A stretch of DNA of 64,000 nt, from the NCBI RefSeq assembly GCF_947492455.1, contig NZ_CANLNB010000004.1, positions 186,001-250,000 of the forward strand. Reading direction: 5' to 3'. Both the position numbers and the translations under genes were made by a program. Source of the DNA: an uncultured Aliiroseovarius sp. Its GTDB lineage: Bacteria; Pseudomonadota; Alphaproteobacteria; Rhodobacterales; Rhodobacteraceae. Below are positions 35,392 to 45,446 of the stretch, piece after piece. Each line of letters begins with the position of its first letter. Position 1 is the stretch's first letter. Below the pieces are notes generated by a model that did not search any database, was not told the DNA's origin, and worked only from the letters and a program-made list of their open reading frames with translations.

Positions 35392-37065
35392 ATGGCTAAC
35401 GCAACCATGGAGGAATTCGAAGCCCTCCTTAACGAAAGCTTCGAAATGGACACCCCGGACGAGGGTTCGGTTGTCAAAGGTAAAGTCATCGCTATTGAAG
35501 CTGGCCAAGCCATCATCGACGTAGGCTACAAAATGGAAGGCCGCGTTGATCTGAAAGAATTCGCAAACCCGGGTGAAGCCCCTGAAATCGCCGTTGGCGA
35601 CGAAGTGGAAGTCTACCTGCGCGCGGCTGAAAACGCCCGCGGCGAAGCCGTCATCTCGCGCGAGATGGCCCGCCGTGAAGAAGCATGGGACCGCCTGGAA
35701 AAAGCATACGCAGACGATGCACGCGTCGAAGGCGCGATCTTCGGTCGCGTTAAAGGCGGCTTCACCGTCGATCTGGGCGGCGCTGTTGCGTTCCTGCCCG
35801 GCTCGCAGGTTGACGTACGCCCCGTACGTGACGCTGGCCCGCTGATGGGTCTGAAGCAGCCGTTCCAGATCCTGAAAATGGACCGTCGCCGTGGCAACAT
35901 CGTTGTATCGCGTCGCGCTATCCTGGAAGAGTCGCGTGCCGAACAGCGTGCCGAAGTCATCGGCAACCTGTCGGAAGGCCAAGCAGTTGACGGCGTCGTC
36001 AAGAACATCACCGAATACGGTGCGTTCGTTGACCTGGGCGGCGTTGACGGCCTGCTGCACGTCACCGACATGGCATGGCGCCGTGTGAACCACCCGTCCG
36101 AGATCCTGACGATCGGCGAAACCATCAAGGTTCAGGTCATCAAGATCAACAAAGAAACCCACCGCATCAGCCTGGGCATGAAGCAGCTGCAAGACGATCC
36201 GTGGGATCTGGTTGCTGCCAAGTACCCGCTGGAATCGGTGCACACTGGCCGCGTGACCAACATCACCGACTACGGTGCATTCGTCGAGCTGGAGCCCGGT
36301 GTCGAAGGTCTGGTGCACGTATCCGAAATGTCGTGGACTAAGAAGAACGTACACCCCGGCAAGATCGTGTCGACCTCGCAAGAAGTCGAAGTCATGGTTC
36401 TGGAAATCGACGGCGCCAAGCGTCGCGTATCGCTGGGCCTGAAGCAGACCATGCGCAACCCGTGGGAAGTGTTTGCAGAAACCCACCCCGAGGGCACCGA
36501 GGTCGAAGGCGAAGTCAAGAACATCACCGAATTCGGTCTGTTCATTGGTCTCGACGGCGAAATCGACGGCATGGTTCACCTGTCGGACATCTCGTGGGAC
36601 GAGCGTGGCGAAGACGCCATCCAGAACTTCAAGAAGGGCGACGTTGTCAAAGCCGTTGTTTCGGAAGTTGACACCGACAAAGAGCGTATCTCGCTGTCGA
36701 TCAAAGCCCTGGACGGTGACCCCTTCGCAGAAGCCGTTGGCGGCGTGAAGCGTGGCTCGATCATCACTGTTGAAGTGACCGCGATCGAAGATGGCGGCGT
36801 TGAGGTCGAATACGAAGGCATGAAGTCGTTCATCCGTCGTTCGGACCTGTCGCGTGACCGTGCTGAACAGCGCCCCGAGCGTTTCGGCATCGGCGACAAG
36901 GTCGACGTACGCGTGACCAACGTCGACTCGAAGTCGCGTCGTCTGGGTCTGTCGATCAAAGCCCGCGAAATCGCAGAAGAGAAAGAAGCCGTAGAACAGT
37001 ATGGTTCGTCGGATTCGGGTGCATCGCTGGGTGATATCCTGGGCGCCGCTCTGAAGCAGGACTAA
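35392..37065 (+). CDS. rpsA: 30S ribosomal protein S1
   Basis: RNA-binding ribosomal protein that helps mRNA docking on the 30S subunit. 557 residues with six S1 (OB-fold) repeats; typical cores are GAFVDLGGVDGLLHVTDMAW and GAFVELEPGVEGLVHVSEMSW. The codon choice is strongly biased, as in highly expressed genes. An ATG 12 bases upstream sits directly on the AAAGGA site, so the second ATG is the likelier start. It is closed by a hairpin and followed by ihfB, a common order. Confidence 0.96.
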   Translation: MANATMEEFEALLNESFEMDTPDEGSVVKGKVIAIEAGQAIIDVGYKMEGRVDLKEFANPGEAPEIAVGDEVEVYLRAAENARGEAVISREMARREEAWDRLEKAYADDARVEGAIFGRVKGGFTVDLGGAVAFLPGSQVDVRPVRDAGPLMGLKQPFQILKMDRRRGNIVVSRRAILEESRAEQRAEVIGNLSEGQAVDGVVKNITEYGAFVDLGGVDGLLHVTDMAWRRVNHPSEILTIGETIKVQVIKINKETHRISLGMKQLQDDPWDLVAAKYPLESVHTGRVTNITDYGAFVELEPGVEGLVHVSEMSWTKKNVHPGKIVSTSQEVEVMVLEIDGAKRRVSLGLKQTMRNPWEVFAETHPEGTEVEGEVKNITEFGLFIGLDGEIDGMVHLSDISWDERGEDAIQNFKKGDVVKAVVSEVDTDKERISLSIKALDGDPFAEAVGGVKRGSIITVEVTAIEDGGVEVEYEGMKSFIRRSDLSRDRAEQRPERFGIGDKVDVRVTNVDSKSRRLGLSIKAREIAEEKEAVEQYGSSDSGASLGDILGAALKQD

Positions 37066-37086
37066 GTCCTCGCGTCATAAATTCTG

Positions 37087-37124
37087 GAACGGCCCTGCGC
37101 GATGCGTGGGGCCGTTCTGTTTTC
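37087..37124 (+). terminator. Rho-independent terminator after rpsA
   Basis: Nine-pair stem GAACGGCCC (37087-37095) / GGGCCGTTC (37109-37117), followed by TGTTTTC. Confidence 0.8.
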
Positions 37125-37341
37125 AGGCACAGCGAATCACGTCGATCATCGGTGGGCGTTTCCAAGGCGGAAACGATGTGCATTTGCAGCATTGGTTTTT
37201 TCGCGCAGAAAACGGCTGAAATCCGTTTAAATTCCCCCAAGTTCTAACCTAAGACTTGTATGCAGGGCGCTGGTTTGCTCCTATACTCGGACAGAATAAG
37301 GATGCAAAATCCATTAGATAGGCCAATTTGGGGGGACCAGA

Positions 37342-37623
37342 ATGATCCGGTCTGAACTGATCCAGAAGATCGCGGATGAAAACCCGCACCTCTATCAGCG
37401 TGACGTTGAGCGCATTGTGAACACCATTTTCGAAGAGATCATTGAAGCCATGGCCCGTGGCGATCGGGTCGAACTGCGCGGCTTTGGCGCATTTTCGGTG
37501 AAGAAAAGAGATGCTCGTATCGGACGTAATCCGCGCACGGGTGAGTCGGTGGAAGTCGAAGAGAAGCACGTTCCGTTTTTCAAGACCGGCAAGCTGTTGC
37601 GGGATCGACTGAACGGCAAATAA
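37342..37623 (+). CDS. ihfB: Integration host factor subunit beta
   Basis: DNA-bending HU/IHF family subunit of 93 residues that pairs with IHF alpha. The beta-arm region is [22 protein letters not shown], with the Pro that inserts into the minor groove, and [12 protein letters not shown] closes the fold. The N-terminus [11 protein letters not shown] is beta-type. About 276 bases separate it from rpsA, so it probably has its own promoter; lapA follows after nine bases. Confidence 0.93.
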   Translation: MIRSELIQKIADENPHLYQRDVERIVNTIFEEIIEAMARGDRVELRGFGAFSVKKRDARIGRNPRTGESVEVEEKHVPFFKTGKLLRDRLNGK

Positions 37624-37632
37624 GAGGTCCAA

Positions 37633-37983
37633 ATGCGGTACATCCGTTACGCCTTTCTGGCGGCACTTGGTGTTGTGTTAATCACGGTGGCGCTGGCCAA
37701 TCGCGGCAGCGTGACGTTGAACATCCTACCCGGCGAGCTGTCGGGTTTTCTGGGGTGGAGCTGGTCCATCACCCTTCCGCTTTTTGTGATCATTTTCGGC
37801 AGCGTCGTGGCAGGGATCCTGCTTGGCTTTGTCTGGGAATGGCTGCGTGAACACAAGCTGCGCGCGGAAGGTGCGCGCCATCGCCGCGAACGCGACCAGC
37901 TGGCGCGCGAGGTGAAAACCCTGCGCGAGCCCAAGGCCCGCACCGGCGACGACGTGCTGGCATTGCTGGACAAGACCAGCTGA
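37633..37983 (+). CDS. LapA-family (DUF1049) membrane protein
   Basis: Small inner-membrane protein of 116 residues with two helices (7-22 and about 47-70) and a cytosolic coiled-coil tail rich in Arg and Glu. The N-terminal [23 protein letters not shown] and the short hairpin around [18 protein letters not shown] match LapA/YciS proteins, which assist lipopolysaccharide assembly in enterobacteria. The start has GAGG. It lies between ihfB and trpF with gaps of nine and five bases. Confidence 0.8.
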   Translation: MRYIRYAFLAALGVVLITVALANRGSVTLNILPGELSGFLGWSWSITLPLFVIIFGSVVAGILLGFVWEWLREHKLRAEGARHRRERDQLAREVKTLREPKARTGDDVLALLDKTS

Positions 37984-37988
37984 AGACT

Positions 37989-38636
37989 ATGAGCATTTCG
38001 GTAAAGATCTGCGGGTTGAAGGACCCCGAACAGCTTGCGGCTGCTGTCGAGGCAGGCGCACGCTATATCGGGTTCAACTTCTTTCCCAAAAGCCCGCGTT
38101 CGGTCACGGTCGAACAGGCCGCCGCGCTGATGCTGGACGTCCCCATGGGCGTGGCCAAGGTTGCGCTTGTGGTGAACATGGACGATGCCGGGATTGAAGA
38201 GATCGTGAACGGCACGACCACCGACATGATCCAGCTGCACGGCTCGGAAAGCCCGGAACGCGTGGCCGAGGTTAAGGCACGTTTTGGCCTGCCTGTGATC
38301 AAGGCGATCGGCATTGCCGGGCCGGATGATGTCGCCCAGATCGAACGCTACGCGGGGGTGGCGGATCAGCTTCTGATCGACGCGAAGGCCCCCAAGGGTG
38401 CGGACCTGCCCGGCGGCAATGGTGTTCCTTTCGACTGGCGTTTGGTGCAGCGCAAATACTGGCCGTGCCCGTGGATGCTGGCCGGTGGCCTGACCGCTGA
38501 CAACGTGGCCGAGGCGATCCGCCTGACAGGTGCCAAACAGGTGGATGTGTCCTCGGGCGTGGAAAGTGCACCGGGTGTGAAGGACGCGGCCTTGATGCGC
38601 GCCTTTGTGTCCAACGCGCATGCGGCCAAGGACTAA
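37989..38636 (+). CDS. trpF: Phosphoribosylanthranilate isomerase
   Basis: Third-step enzyme of tryptophan synthesis (Amadori rearrangement). 215 residues, a TIM barrel. VKICGLKD holds the catalytic Cys, [10 protein letters not shown] and [15 protein letters not shown] bind phosphate, and LLIDAKAP carries the catalytic Asp. Next in line is trpB; trpA is not in the window before unrelated genes begin. Confidence 0.95.
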   Translation: MSISVKICGLKDPEQLAAAVEAGARYIGFNFFPKSPRSVTVEQAAALMLDVPMGVAKVALVVNMDDAGIEEIVNGTTTDMIQLHGSESPERVAEVKARFGLPVIKAIGIAGPDDVAQIERYAGVADQLLIDAKAPKGADLPGGNGVPFDWRLVQRKYWPCPWMLAGGLTADNVAEAIRLTGAKQVDVSSGVESAPGVKDAALMRAFVSNAHAAKD

Positions 38637-38738
38637 CCCCGCGCGCGACGCAAAGGACGCGCGTAGGGTCTAAAAACCGCTGGAAAACCACGTCCCCCCA
38701 ATCTATGCAGGTGTGAAATGCGCAGAGCGGGGGGCACC

Positions 38739-39986
38739 ATGGCCAACGATCTTTTTAACAGCTTCATGAACGGTCCGGATGAAAAAGGCCGGTTTGGCGA
38801 CTTTGGCGGACGCTTTGTGTCCGAGACACTGATGCCGCTGATCCTCGACCTCGAGGCCGAATACGAGAAAGCCAAGACCGACGACAGTTTCTGGGCCGAG
38901 ATGAACGATCTGTGGACCCACTATGTTGGTCGCCCCAGCCCGCTTTACTTCGCTGAAGGCCTGACCGAGCATCTGGGCGGCGCCAAGGTTTATATGAAGC
39001 GCGACGAGCTGAACCACACCGGCGCGCACAAGATCAACAACGTGCTGGGCCAGATCCTATTGGCCCGCCGCATGGGCAAGACCCGCATCATTGCGGAAAC
39101 CGGTGCCGGGCAGCACGGCGTTGCTACGGCCACTGTCTGCGCCAAGTTCGGTCTGAAATGCATCGTTTACATGGGTGCCCATGACGTCCAGCGTCAGGCC
39201 CCGAACGTGTTCCGCATGCGCCTGTTGGGGGCCGAGGTTGTGGCCGTCGAAAGTGGTCGTGGCACGCTGAAAGACGCCATGAACGACGCGCTTCGTGACT
39301 GGGTGACGAATGTGGCCGACACGTTCTATTGCATTGGCACCGCGGCAGGTCCGCACCCCTATCCGGCGATGGTCCGCGACTTCCAGTCGATCATTGGCAA
39401 GGAAACCAAAGAGCAGATGATGAAGGCCGAGGGCCGTCTGCCCGACACGATCATCGCGGCTATCGGTGGCGGCTCGAACGCGATCGGCCTGTTCTACCCG
39501 TTCCTTGACGACAAGAACGTCAACATCATTGGCGTTGAAGCCGGCGGCAAGGGCGTGAATGACAAGATGGAGCACTGTGCGTCTCTGACCGGCGGTCGCC
39601 CCGGCGTGCTGCACGGCAACCGCACCTTCCTGCTGCAGGACGATGACGGGCAGATCCTGGATGGCTACTCGATCTCGGCCGGTCTGGACTATCCGGGTAT
39701 CGGGCCGGAACACAGCTGGCTGCACGAGATCGGTCGCGCCGAGTATGTGGCGATCACCGACAAGGAAGCGCTGGACGCGTTCCAGCTGTGCTGCTCGACC
39801 GAGGGGATCATCCCCGCGCTGGAACCCTGCCACGCGCTTGCGCATGTCACGAAAATCGCGCCGACGCTGCCGAAAGATCACATCATCTGCATGAACATGT
39901 GCGGACGCGGCGACAAAGACATCTTCACCGTCGCCAAGTATCTGGGCTTTGACATGTCCGATACGGAAGGCCGCGACGCGGATTGA
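38739..39986 (+). CDS. trpB: Tryptophan synthase beta chain
   Basis: PLP enzyme that joins indole and serine. 415 residues from the ATG before ANDLFNS; an earlier in-frame ATG would give seven extra residues. The PLP Lys is in [19 protein letters not shown] follows, and [10 protein letters not shown] binds phosphate. A terminator follows. A trpA gene is not adjacent. Confidence 0.96.
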   Translation: MANDLFNSFMNGPDEKGRFGDFGGRFVSETLMPLILDLEAEYEKAKTDDSFWAEMNDLWTHYVGRPSPLYFAEGLTEHLGGAKVYMKRDELNHTGAHKINNVLGQILLARRMGKTRIIAETGAGQHGVATATVCAKFGLKCIVYMGAHDVQRQAPNVFRMRLLGAEVVAVESGRGTLKDAMNDALRDWVTNVADTFYCIGTAAGPHPYPAMVRDFQSIIGKETKEQMMKAEGRLPDTIIAAIGGGSNAIGLFYPFLDDKNVNIIGVEAGGKGVNDKMEHCASLTGGRPGVLHGNRTFLLQDDDGQILDGYSISAGLDYPGIGPEHSWLHEIGRAEYVAITDKEALDAFQLCCSTEGIIPALEPCHALAHVTKIAPTLPKDHIICMNMCGRGDKDIFTVAKYLGFDMSDTEGRDAD

Positions 39987-40009
39987 TCCGCAACGTTTCA
40001 AACGAATGC

Positions 40010-40043
40010 CGGGCCGTCCAGAGTGGGCGGCCCGTTTCCGTTT
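40010..40043 (+). terminator. Rho-independent terminator after trpB
   Basis: Ten-pair stem (arms 40010-40019 and 40025-40034, one G-T pair) with the loop AGAGT, then TTTCCGTTT. It lies between convergent trpB and the serine hydrolase gene. Confidence 0.75.
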
Positions 40044-40047
40044 AGGC

Positions 40048-41211
40048 CTACAGCTCCGCCGCGATGCGCCGGAACATGGCGATGTTCTGATCGTTTACGC
40101 CGTCGCCCCGAAAACCGCGATCCGCGCTGTTCAAGGCAATCACCACGCCGCGCGCTTTGTCGATGTAGATGTATTGGCCATAGATGCCGCGGGCGTAATA
40201 TTCGCCCTCAGTCGCGTCCGGGGCCATCCACCACTGATAGCCGTATTGCTCTTTGCCGGGGGCAGTCGGGGCTGAGGGGCGGGTTGAGGCCGCAATCCAG
40301 TCTGCAGGGACGATCTGTTGGCCGTTCCAGATGCCGTCCTGCCGGAACATCTCGCCAAAGCGGGCATAGTCGCGGGTTGTCAGGTTCAGCCCACCCAAGA
40401 CGAAGGCAACACCGTAGCCGTCGGTCAGGTAATACGGATCCGCCTCAAGACCCATGGGGGCGATGACGTGCTCTTGCAGCAGCTCGGGAATGGGACGGCC
40501 AGCTGCACCTCGCACCACCATGCCGATCACATGGGTGTCGATGGACACGTACTGCCATGTCTTCCCCGCAGGCGCGAAACTCTCCTGCAGTCCTGCCGTA
40601 AACTGATCCATCGACCGCCCCAGCGCGAGCACGCGGCCCATGCGGTTGATGTCCGAATTGAAGTCCAGATAGTCCTCGTCAAACACCACGCCTGAGGCCA
40701 TGTTCAGCACGTTGCGAATGCTCGCCCCATCATAAGCGCTGCCCTTCAGAGCAGGTGCATATTGCACGACCGGATCGTCCAGCGACGCGATATCCCCCCG
40801 ATCCAGCACAATCCCGATCAGCGCAGAAATATAGCTTTTCGCCATCGACCAACTGATCCGGCGATCCTTCGGCCCGGTGCCAAGGTAATAGCTTTCGTGA
40901 CGCAGCTGCCCGTCTTTCAGAACCACCAACCCTGTGACCGCACGGTCCTTGATCCAGGTGTTGACCGCCGCATCTGGCGCCCAGTTTTCCCCAATAGGCA
41001 GCGGGGTGACCGGCCCATCCCCCCGCGACATGCTGCGCGTCAGGAACGCGCTGTCCATGTTGGAAAAGTTGCCCACGATCTTCTCTTCCGAAAACAGAGA
41101 GTTTACGGCCAAAAGTCGCGTGATTTGTTCGCGCTTCCAGACACCTACAAGGACCAGAAGCACGATCAGGACAAGGGCGGCGCGGGGCAGGAATTTCAGG
41201 ACTTTACGCAT
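40048..41211 (-). CDS. Serine hydrolase (class C beta-lactamase fold), membrane-anchored
   Basis: Penicillin-binding-protein-like serine hydrolase of 387 residues. An N-terminal helix (AALVLIVLLVLVGVW) anchors it with the body in the periplasm. The catalytic SxxK is in SWSMAKS; the Tyr motif region is YVSIDTHVIGM; YARGIYGQYIYID stands near the third motif. Such proteins may be peptidases or esterases and are rarely true beta-lactamases. GGAG is five bases before the start. Confidence 0.8.
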   Translation of the reverse strand: MRKVLKFLPRAALVLIVLLVLVGVWKREQITRLLAVNSLFSEEKIVGNFSNMDSAFLTRSMSRGDGPVTPLPIGENWAPDAAVNTWIKDRAVTGLVVLKDGQLRHESYYLGTGPKDRRISWSMAKSYISALIGIVLDRGDIASLDDPVVQYAPALKGSAYDGASIRNVLNMASGVVFDEDYLDFNSDINRMGRVLALGRSMDQFTAGLQESFAPAGKTWQYVSIDTHVIGMVVRGAAGRPIPELLQEHVIAPMGLEADPYYLTDGYGVAFVLGGLNLTTRDYARFGEMFRQDGIWNGQQIVPADWIAASTRPSAPTAPGKEQYGYQWWMAPDATEGEYYARGIYGQYIYIDKARGVVIALNSADRGFRGDGVNDQNIAMFRRIAAEL

Positions 41212-41233
41212 AGGATCTCCGATTTTTCGAAGA

Positions 41234-42256
41234 TCAAGGTGCCGACCAATCCACCCAACGTCCATGAAAATCTACACGACCAAGCGTCAACTTCCGCCCC
41301 TCGGGCCAAAGGCTCAAGGTGATGGCCGCGCCTTCGCCTTGGCGGTCGTCCGCCTCCATCGACAGATGCGCGATGGGCCCGCGCTGTGCGGCGGCCTCGA
41401 TGGCCGCCAAACAGCGGCTTTGGGTGTCAGTGGGGAAGTACTGCCACGCGATGGTGTGATAGATCAGGGTCAGATGATCGGGCGCGGCGTTCTGCAGCTG
41501 TGCCTCCAGCCACGCGGCCGCGTCGCTCCGATCCACTTGTGCGTCAAAGATCGCGGCTGCGGCTTTGCTGCGCGCCAACCGTTCGGGCTGGTCGGCCCAC
41601 AGATAGGATGACATGCGCAGCAGGTCGTCTGGGTCCGTGATGTCCATCGGCATCAGATCAACCCCACGCCGGGACAACACATGGGGCAGGGGGCCTGCGG
41701 GCAGGTCTCCGCGCCACTCGGGCGTCAGCAGAACCGGTGCGTCCTTTGGGCCCAATCGTGTGTCGCCCGCCTGAAGCGCGAATTGATCCCACATCAAGTT
41801 CAGCCCGGCGCTGGCGCCAAGCTCATAGACGCGCATCGGCAGTTTGTACTGGTCCGCCAGCCAATGCCCTGCGGCCACCATCACCGCAGCGCGGCGCACC
41901 TCGTTGGTTTGCGGCGGCAGGTCGAGCCAGCGGTCCAACGTGTCCGCGTGATCCTGAATGGCGACCCGAAGGGCCTCGGCGATCTGGTCATCGCTGGGGG
42001 CGGGGTTCGGCGGATAGATTGCCACCAGCGCGGGGCAGTCACCGGTCAGAACCAGCGCATGCAGCCCAGCCAGAAACCGTAGGGGCAGAGACTGTCCGAA
42101 GGCGCCAACATTGCCCTCCCAGTCGAACATGCGATCGGTCAGCGGCGTGCCGGGATGCAATTTCGCGCCCGCAATGCGCAACACACGCGCCGTGAACGGG
42201 CTGTCCAGCCGTTCGTTGTTGTCTGCCTGAACCTCAAACGCGTCGCGCAGGGTCAC
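41234..42256 (-). CDS. DUF2332 family protein
   Basis: Protein of 340 residues matching the DUF2332 family: an N-terminal helical part with [17 protein letters not shown], then [30 protein letters not shown] (a SAM-methyltransferase-like loop, though activity is unproven), and a late [12 protein letters not shown]. The GTG start overlaps the pth stop in GTGA, so it is coupled to pth. Function unknown. Confidence 0.75.
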   Translation of the reverse strand: MTLRDAFEVQADNNERLDSPFTARVLRIAGAKLHPGTPLTDRMFDWEGNVGAFGQSLPLRFLAGLHALVLTGDCPALVAIYPPNPAPSDDQIAEALRVAIQDHADTLDRWLDLPPQTNEVRRAAVMVAAGHWLADQYKLPMRVYELGASAGLNLMWDQFALQAGDTRLGPKDAPVLLTPEWRGDLPAGPLPHVLSRRGVDLMPMDITDPDDLLRMSSYLWADQPERLARSKAAAAIFDAQVDRSDAAAWLEAQLQNAAPDHLTLIYHTIAWQYFPTDTQSRCLAAIEAAAQRGPIAHLSMEADDRQGEGAAITLSLWPEGRKLTLGRVDFHGRWVDWSAP

Positions 42257-42966
42257 GAGAACTTGTCCATCAGCTTTTGCAGCGGGCTGCGCGTGTCTTC
42301 TTGTGTGGGTTCTGGCGCGGGTTTCGGTTTGGGCTGCGGCGGTTCCTTCTTCTTGGACTTCGGCGCAGCATCCGGTGCAGACCCCCCCGAAGAGCGGGGC
42401 GGGTTCACACGCCGCCCAATCGCGTTCATGAACTTCCCACTGTCGCCTGCCGCCAAATCCGCGGCCCCGTCTGCACAGCCGCGCAGTACATCATCCAGCC
42501 ACTCCTGATCCGCTTTTGCGAAATCGCGCAGCACAAAGCCCGCCACCGCCGCCTTGTTGCCGGGGTGACCAATGCCCATGCGAACCCGATGATAATCCGC
42601 CCCGATATGCGCGTGGATTGAGCGCAGCCCGTTGTGGCCCGCGTGACCTCCGCCCGTTTTGACCCGGCACTTGCCGGGGGCCAGATCTAGCTCGTCATGG
42701 AACACGATCACGTCGTCCGGCGTCAGCTTGTAGAACCGCATCGCCTCGCCCACGGATTGGCCGGACAGGTTCATGAAGGTCTCGGGGCGCAGCAGGATGA
42801 CCTTCTCGGATCCCAGTTTGCCCTCGCTGACGCTGCCCTGAAATTTGCCGCGCCACGGGGCAAAGCCGTGATCCTCGGCAATGCGATCAACCGCCATGAA
42901 GCCGATATTGTGCCGATTGCCCGCGTATTTTGCCCCCGGATTCCCCAGCCCGACAAACAATTTCAT
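42253..42966 (-). CDS. pth: Peptidyl-tRNA hydrolase
   Basis: Releases peptides from dropped-off peptidyl-tRNA. 237 residues: the catalytic domain ([18 protein letters not shown] with Asn/His, [24 protein letters not shown] with the Asp, [12 protein letters not shown]) spans residues 1-190. A tail of about 45 residues rich in Pro and Lys ([15 protein letters not shown]) follows, longer than in E. coli. It lies downstream of rplY, as is usual, with a 240-base gap that includes the rplY terminator. Confidence 0.94.
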   Translation of the reverse strand: MKLFVGLGNPGAKYAGNRHNIGFMAVDRIAEDHGFAPWRGKFQGSVSEGKLGSEKVILLRPETFMNLSGQSVGEAMRFYKLTPDDVIVFHDELDLAPGKCRVKTGGGHAGHNGLRSIHAHIGADYHRVRMGIGHPGNKAAVAGFVLRDFAKADQEWLDDVLRGCADGAADLAAGDSGKFMNAIGRRVNPPRSSGGSAPDAAPKSKKKEPPQPKPKPAPEPTQEDTRSPLQKLMDKFS

Positions 42967-43150
42967 GTGCCATCATTCCTTCTGGACATCGGGACCTGAA
43001 CCCGAAATTATCATTTTCGGTAATCTACTTGGCCTGATCATGCGTGGCAAACAGCAACATGTGACCGGTCCTCCAAAGAGAGCAGTATGCTGTACGTCGC
43101 GCTGAATGGTTTGACGCGGGAAATTCCCGAAGATTGAATGGCGAAAGACC

Positions 43151-43183
43151 AAAACAAAAACGGGACCCCGAAGGATCCCGTTT
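43151..43183 (-). terminator. Rho-independent terminator after rplY
   Basis: On the minus strand: AAACGGGA (43176-43183) pairs with TCCCGTTT (43158-43165), with further C-G pairs inside, and a T-rich tail (43151-43160). Confidence 0.8.
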
Positions 43184-43206
43184 CACAAAACCTTTTCAGG
43201 TGATGC

Positions 43207-43845
43207 TTATTCTTCTGCAGCGGCTTCTTCTTCACCAGCGTCCTCACCGGCGTCACCGTCATCCGACGAACGCAGCGAGCTGGGAGCCGAGATGTTGGCG
43301 ATGACGAAGTCACGGTCAACGGTGGGCTTGGCGCCCGACGGCAGGGTCACATCCGAGATGTGGATGACGTCGCCGACGTCTTTGCCAGCCAGATCAACAA
43401 CGATCTGCTCGGGGATTTCGCCAGCCAGAACGTTCAGTTCAACTTCCGGACGGACAACAGTCAGAACACCACCGCGCTTCAGGCCGGGGGCTTCTTCTTC
43501 GTTCACGAACTCAACGTGAATGAACAGGCTGATCCGGCTGGTGCGGCGCAGGCGCATCAGGTCCAGGTGGGTCGGCAGGTCTTTGACAACGTCACGCTGT
43601 ACGTTGCGGCAGATCACGCGGACATCTTCCTGACCGTCGATTTTCAGGTTCCACAGGGTCGACAAGAAACGACCGGCCTTCAGCTTTTTGAACAGCTCGT
43701 TGAAGGGGATGTTGATGGCGAGCGGGTCTGCGCCACCACCGTATACGATACCCGGTACCTGGCCTTCGCGGCGAGCTTGACGAGCGGCCCCCTTGCCTGT
43801 CCCCGTACGTACCGTGGCTTCAAGATTCGGAATCTCACGTGCCAT
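43207..43845 (-). CDS. rplY: 50S ribosomal protein L25 (Ctc form)
   Basis: 5S rRNA-binding ribosomal protein of the long Ctc/TL5 type, 212 residues. The N-terminal L25 barrel begins [19 protein letters not shown]; the C-terminal TL5 domain follows ([34 protein letters not shown]), and the chain ends in a very acidic run of Glu and Ala. A strong terminator separates it from pth. Confidence 0.94.
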   Translation of the reverse strand: MAREIPNLEATVRTGTGKGAARQARREGQVPGIVYGGGADPLAINIPFNELFKKLKAGRFLSTLWNLKIDGQEDVRVICRNVQRDVVKDLPTHLDLMRLRRTSRISLFIHVEFVNEEEAPGLKRGGVLTVVRPEVELNVLAGEIPEQIVVDLAGKDVGDVIHISDVTLPSGAKPTVDRDFVIANISAPSSLRSSDDGDAGEDAGEEEAAAEE

Positions 43846-43966
43846 TGGTTTTCTCCATATCTAATAAGTGCGGGAATCCTCCAAGGGTGTAAGCCCCGCA
43901 ATGAAGCCGTGCCTATAGACCGGATCGGGTCCGTTGAAAAGGGATTTATGCGGTTTTGCCGTGGTT

Positions 43967-44356
43967 TTATTGGTGTTCCACGCGTCTGCGCCGCAGGTCG
44001 CGGGCCTCGGCAGCCTTTTTGGCTTGAATTGCTACTAAAGCGGCGTTGCGCCCGAAGGCGAGCCGGGTGTCTGCCATTCGCTCTTCATGTGCAGCGCGGG
44101 CTTGGGCGAGTTGGATATTCAACTGGCCCAGACGGGTTCGCGCCTGCTTTTGCCACTGATCGAAATGCCCGCTGGAAAGCGCGGGATTGAGGCCGGTTTC
44201 AGGGTCCAAGCCGGGTAGCTGGCTTAATCGTGACCTCAAATCAGCAATCTGGTGTTCCAGTGCTGCGACTTTTGCGGCAGTGGCCGAAAGCTCGGCCATC
44301 GCGCGGTCCAGTTGCAGGGCCGTCAGGTCGGTCAGCTGGGAAAGCGGGTCCGCCAT
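43967..44356 (-). CDS. Coiled-coil protein at the end of the flagellar run (FliJ candidate)
   Basis: Protein of 129 residues, almost wholly helical and rich in Ala, Arg and Gln, with long heptad stretches (LDRAMAELSATAAKVAALEHQIADL shortened: residues 17-41; and 69-120). It starts one base after flhB on the same strand. Size, coiled-coil nature and location fit the export chaperone FliJ, whose sequence is poorly conserved, but I see no specific motif. Unrecognised otherwise. Confidence 0.5.
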   Translation of the reverse strand: MADPLSQLTDLTALQLDRAMAELSATAAKVAALEHQIADLRSRLSQLPGLDPETGLNPALSSGHFDQWQKQARTRLGQLNIQLAQARAAHEERMADTRLAFGRNAALVAIQAKKAAEARDLRRRRVEHQ

Positions 44357-44357
44357 C

Positions 44358-45446
44358 TTAAGTCCTTAGCGAATTCTTCGCGCGCTGGCGCATGTTTTCG
44401 GAAAAGCGGATGGCGGCGGCGACGGCCTGATACTGATCGGGCGGCACTTCCTGCCCGATTTCGACCGTGGCATGCAGAGCGCGTGCGGTGGGGGGATCGC
44501 GATGGATTGGGACGCCGTTTTCCGAGGCAACTTCGCGGATACGGGCGGCGATTTCGTCCACGCCTTTGGCAACACAGACTGGGGCCTCGCCCGGCAGGCG
44601 CGACCATTTCAGTGCCACCGCATAGTGGGTCGGGTTTACGACGATCACATCGGCATCGGGAACATCCTGCAGCATCTGGTTGGTCGCGATGTCATAGGCT
44701 TTTTGGCGCCGCTGTCCCTTCATATGCGGATCGCCTTCGTTTTGCTTGATCTCATCCATCAGCTCTTTGTGGGACATGCGGTTCTTTCGCAGGTGCTCTT
44801 GCTTTTGCCACAGGAAGTCGATCCCGCCGATGACCAAGGCAACCAGCAGAACGATGGCGAAAAACTCGACCGAGAGCTCAAGCAGCAACACCGACACCAT
44901 GCCGGGATTTAGGGCAAGAGCCGCCAGCATCTCGGGCAGGTTGATCCAGATGAAAATGCCCAGAATGACGCTGTAGATCGACAGTTTCACGAAGCTTTTG
45001 AAGAACTCGAACAGGCCGGATCGTCCGAACTTGTTCTTGGCATTCGATAGCGGCGAAATCCGGTTCAGTTTTGGCATCAGCTTTTCCGGCGAGACCACGA
45101 AGCTGCGGGTCACCACAGTCAGGCCGAGCACGGCCGCCATCGGCATCAGCAGCCACGGCGTCAGGTGCCAGGCGATCGACGTGACGGCGTTTGCCAGCAC
45201 GGGGCCTCCGCTGCCCTGAAAGGCGTTTTGCGCAAGCTGGTCCGAGCGTTCCAACATCGACGCGAATACGCTCCCCAGCCCGGTCATTGTGGACGCCCCG
45301 ACAGCCGACGCCAGCAGCAAGAGGACCAAGTAGGACATCGCGGTGTTCAGATCCGAGGACCTTGCGACCTCGCCGCGTTTTCGGGCGTCGTCCAGTTTCT
45401 TTTGGGTTGGTTCGTGTTGCTTGCTGTCGTCGTCTTCACCGGCCAT
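44358..45446 (-). CDS. flhB: Flagellar export apparatus protein FlhB
   Basis: Export-gate protein that switches substrate from hook to filament. 362 residues: four transmembrane helices, then a cytosolic domain with the autocleavage site NPTH (Asn271-Pro272 in VVNPTHYAVAL). The N-terminal QHEPTQKKLDDARKRGEVARS is typical. Start: the ATG overlapping the fliR stop by one base (TGATG), with GGAGG ahead; a GTG one codon upstream is also open. Confidence 0.94.
   Translation of the reverse strand: MAGEDDDSKQHEPTQKKLDDARKRGEVARSSDLNTAMSYLVLLLLASAVGASTMTGLGSVFASMLERSDQLAQNAFQGSGGPVLANAVTSIAWHLTPWLLMPMAAVLGLTVVTRSFVVSPEKLMPKLNRISPLSNAKNKFGRSGLFEFFKSFVKLSIYSVILGIFIWINLPEMLAALALNPGMVSVLLLELSVEFFAIVLLVALVIGGIDFLWQKQEHLRKNRMSHKELMDEIKQNEGDPHMKGQRRQKAYDIATNQMLQDVPDADVIVVNPTHYAVALKWSRLPGEAPVCVAKGVDEIAARIREVASENGVPIHRDPPTARALHATVEIGQEVPPDQYQAVAAAIRFSENMRQRAKNSLRT

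Noticed and set aside
35179-36579. Open frame of 466 codons antisense to rpsA
   Set aside because: A mirror of the strongly biased rpsA codon use; the translation is low-complexity Phe/Asp/Val-rich and has no domain.
38640-38670. CGCG-rich inverted repeat between trpF and trpB as a terminator or attenuator
   Set aside because: Only about four reliable pairs, no T-run and no leader peptide with Trp codons.
42967-43206. Search for a tRNA or small RNA between pth and rplY
   Set aside because: Apart from the rplY terminator no cloverleaf, T-loop consensus or strong second hairpin is visible.
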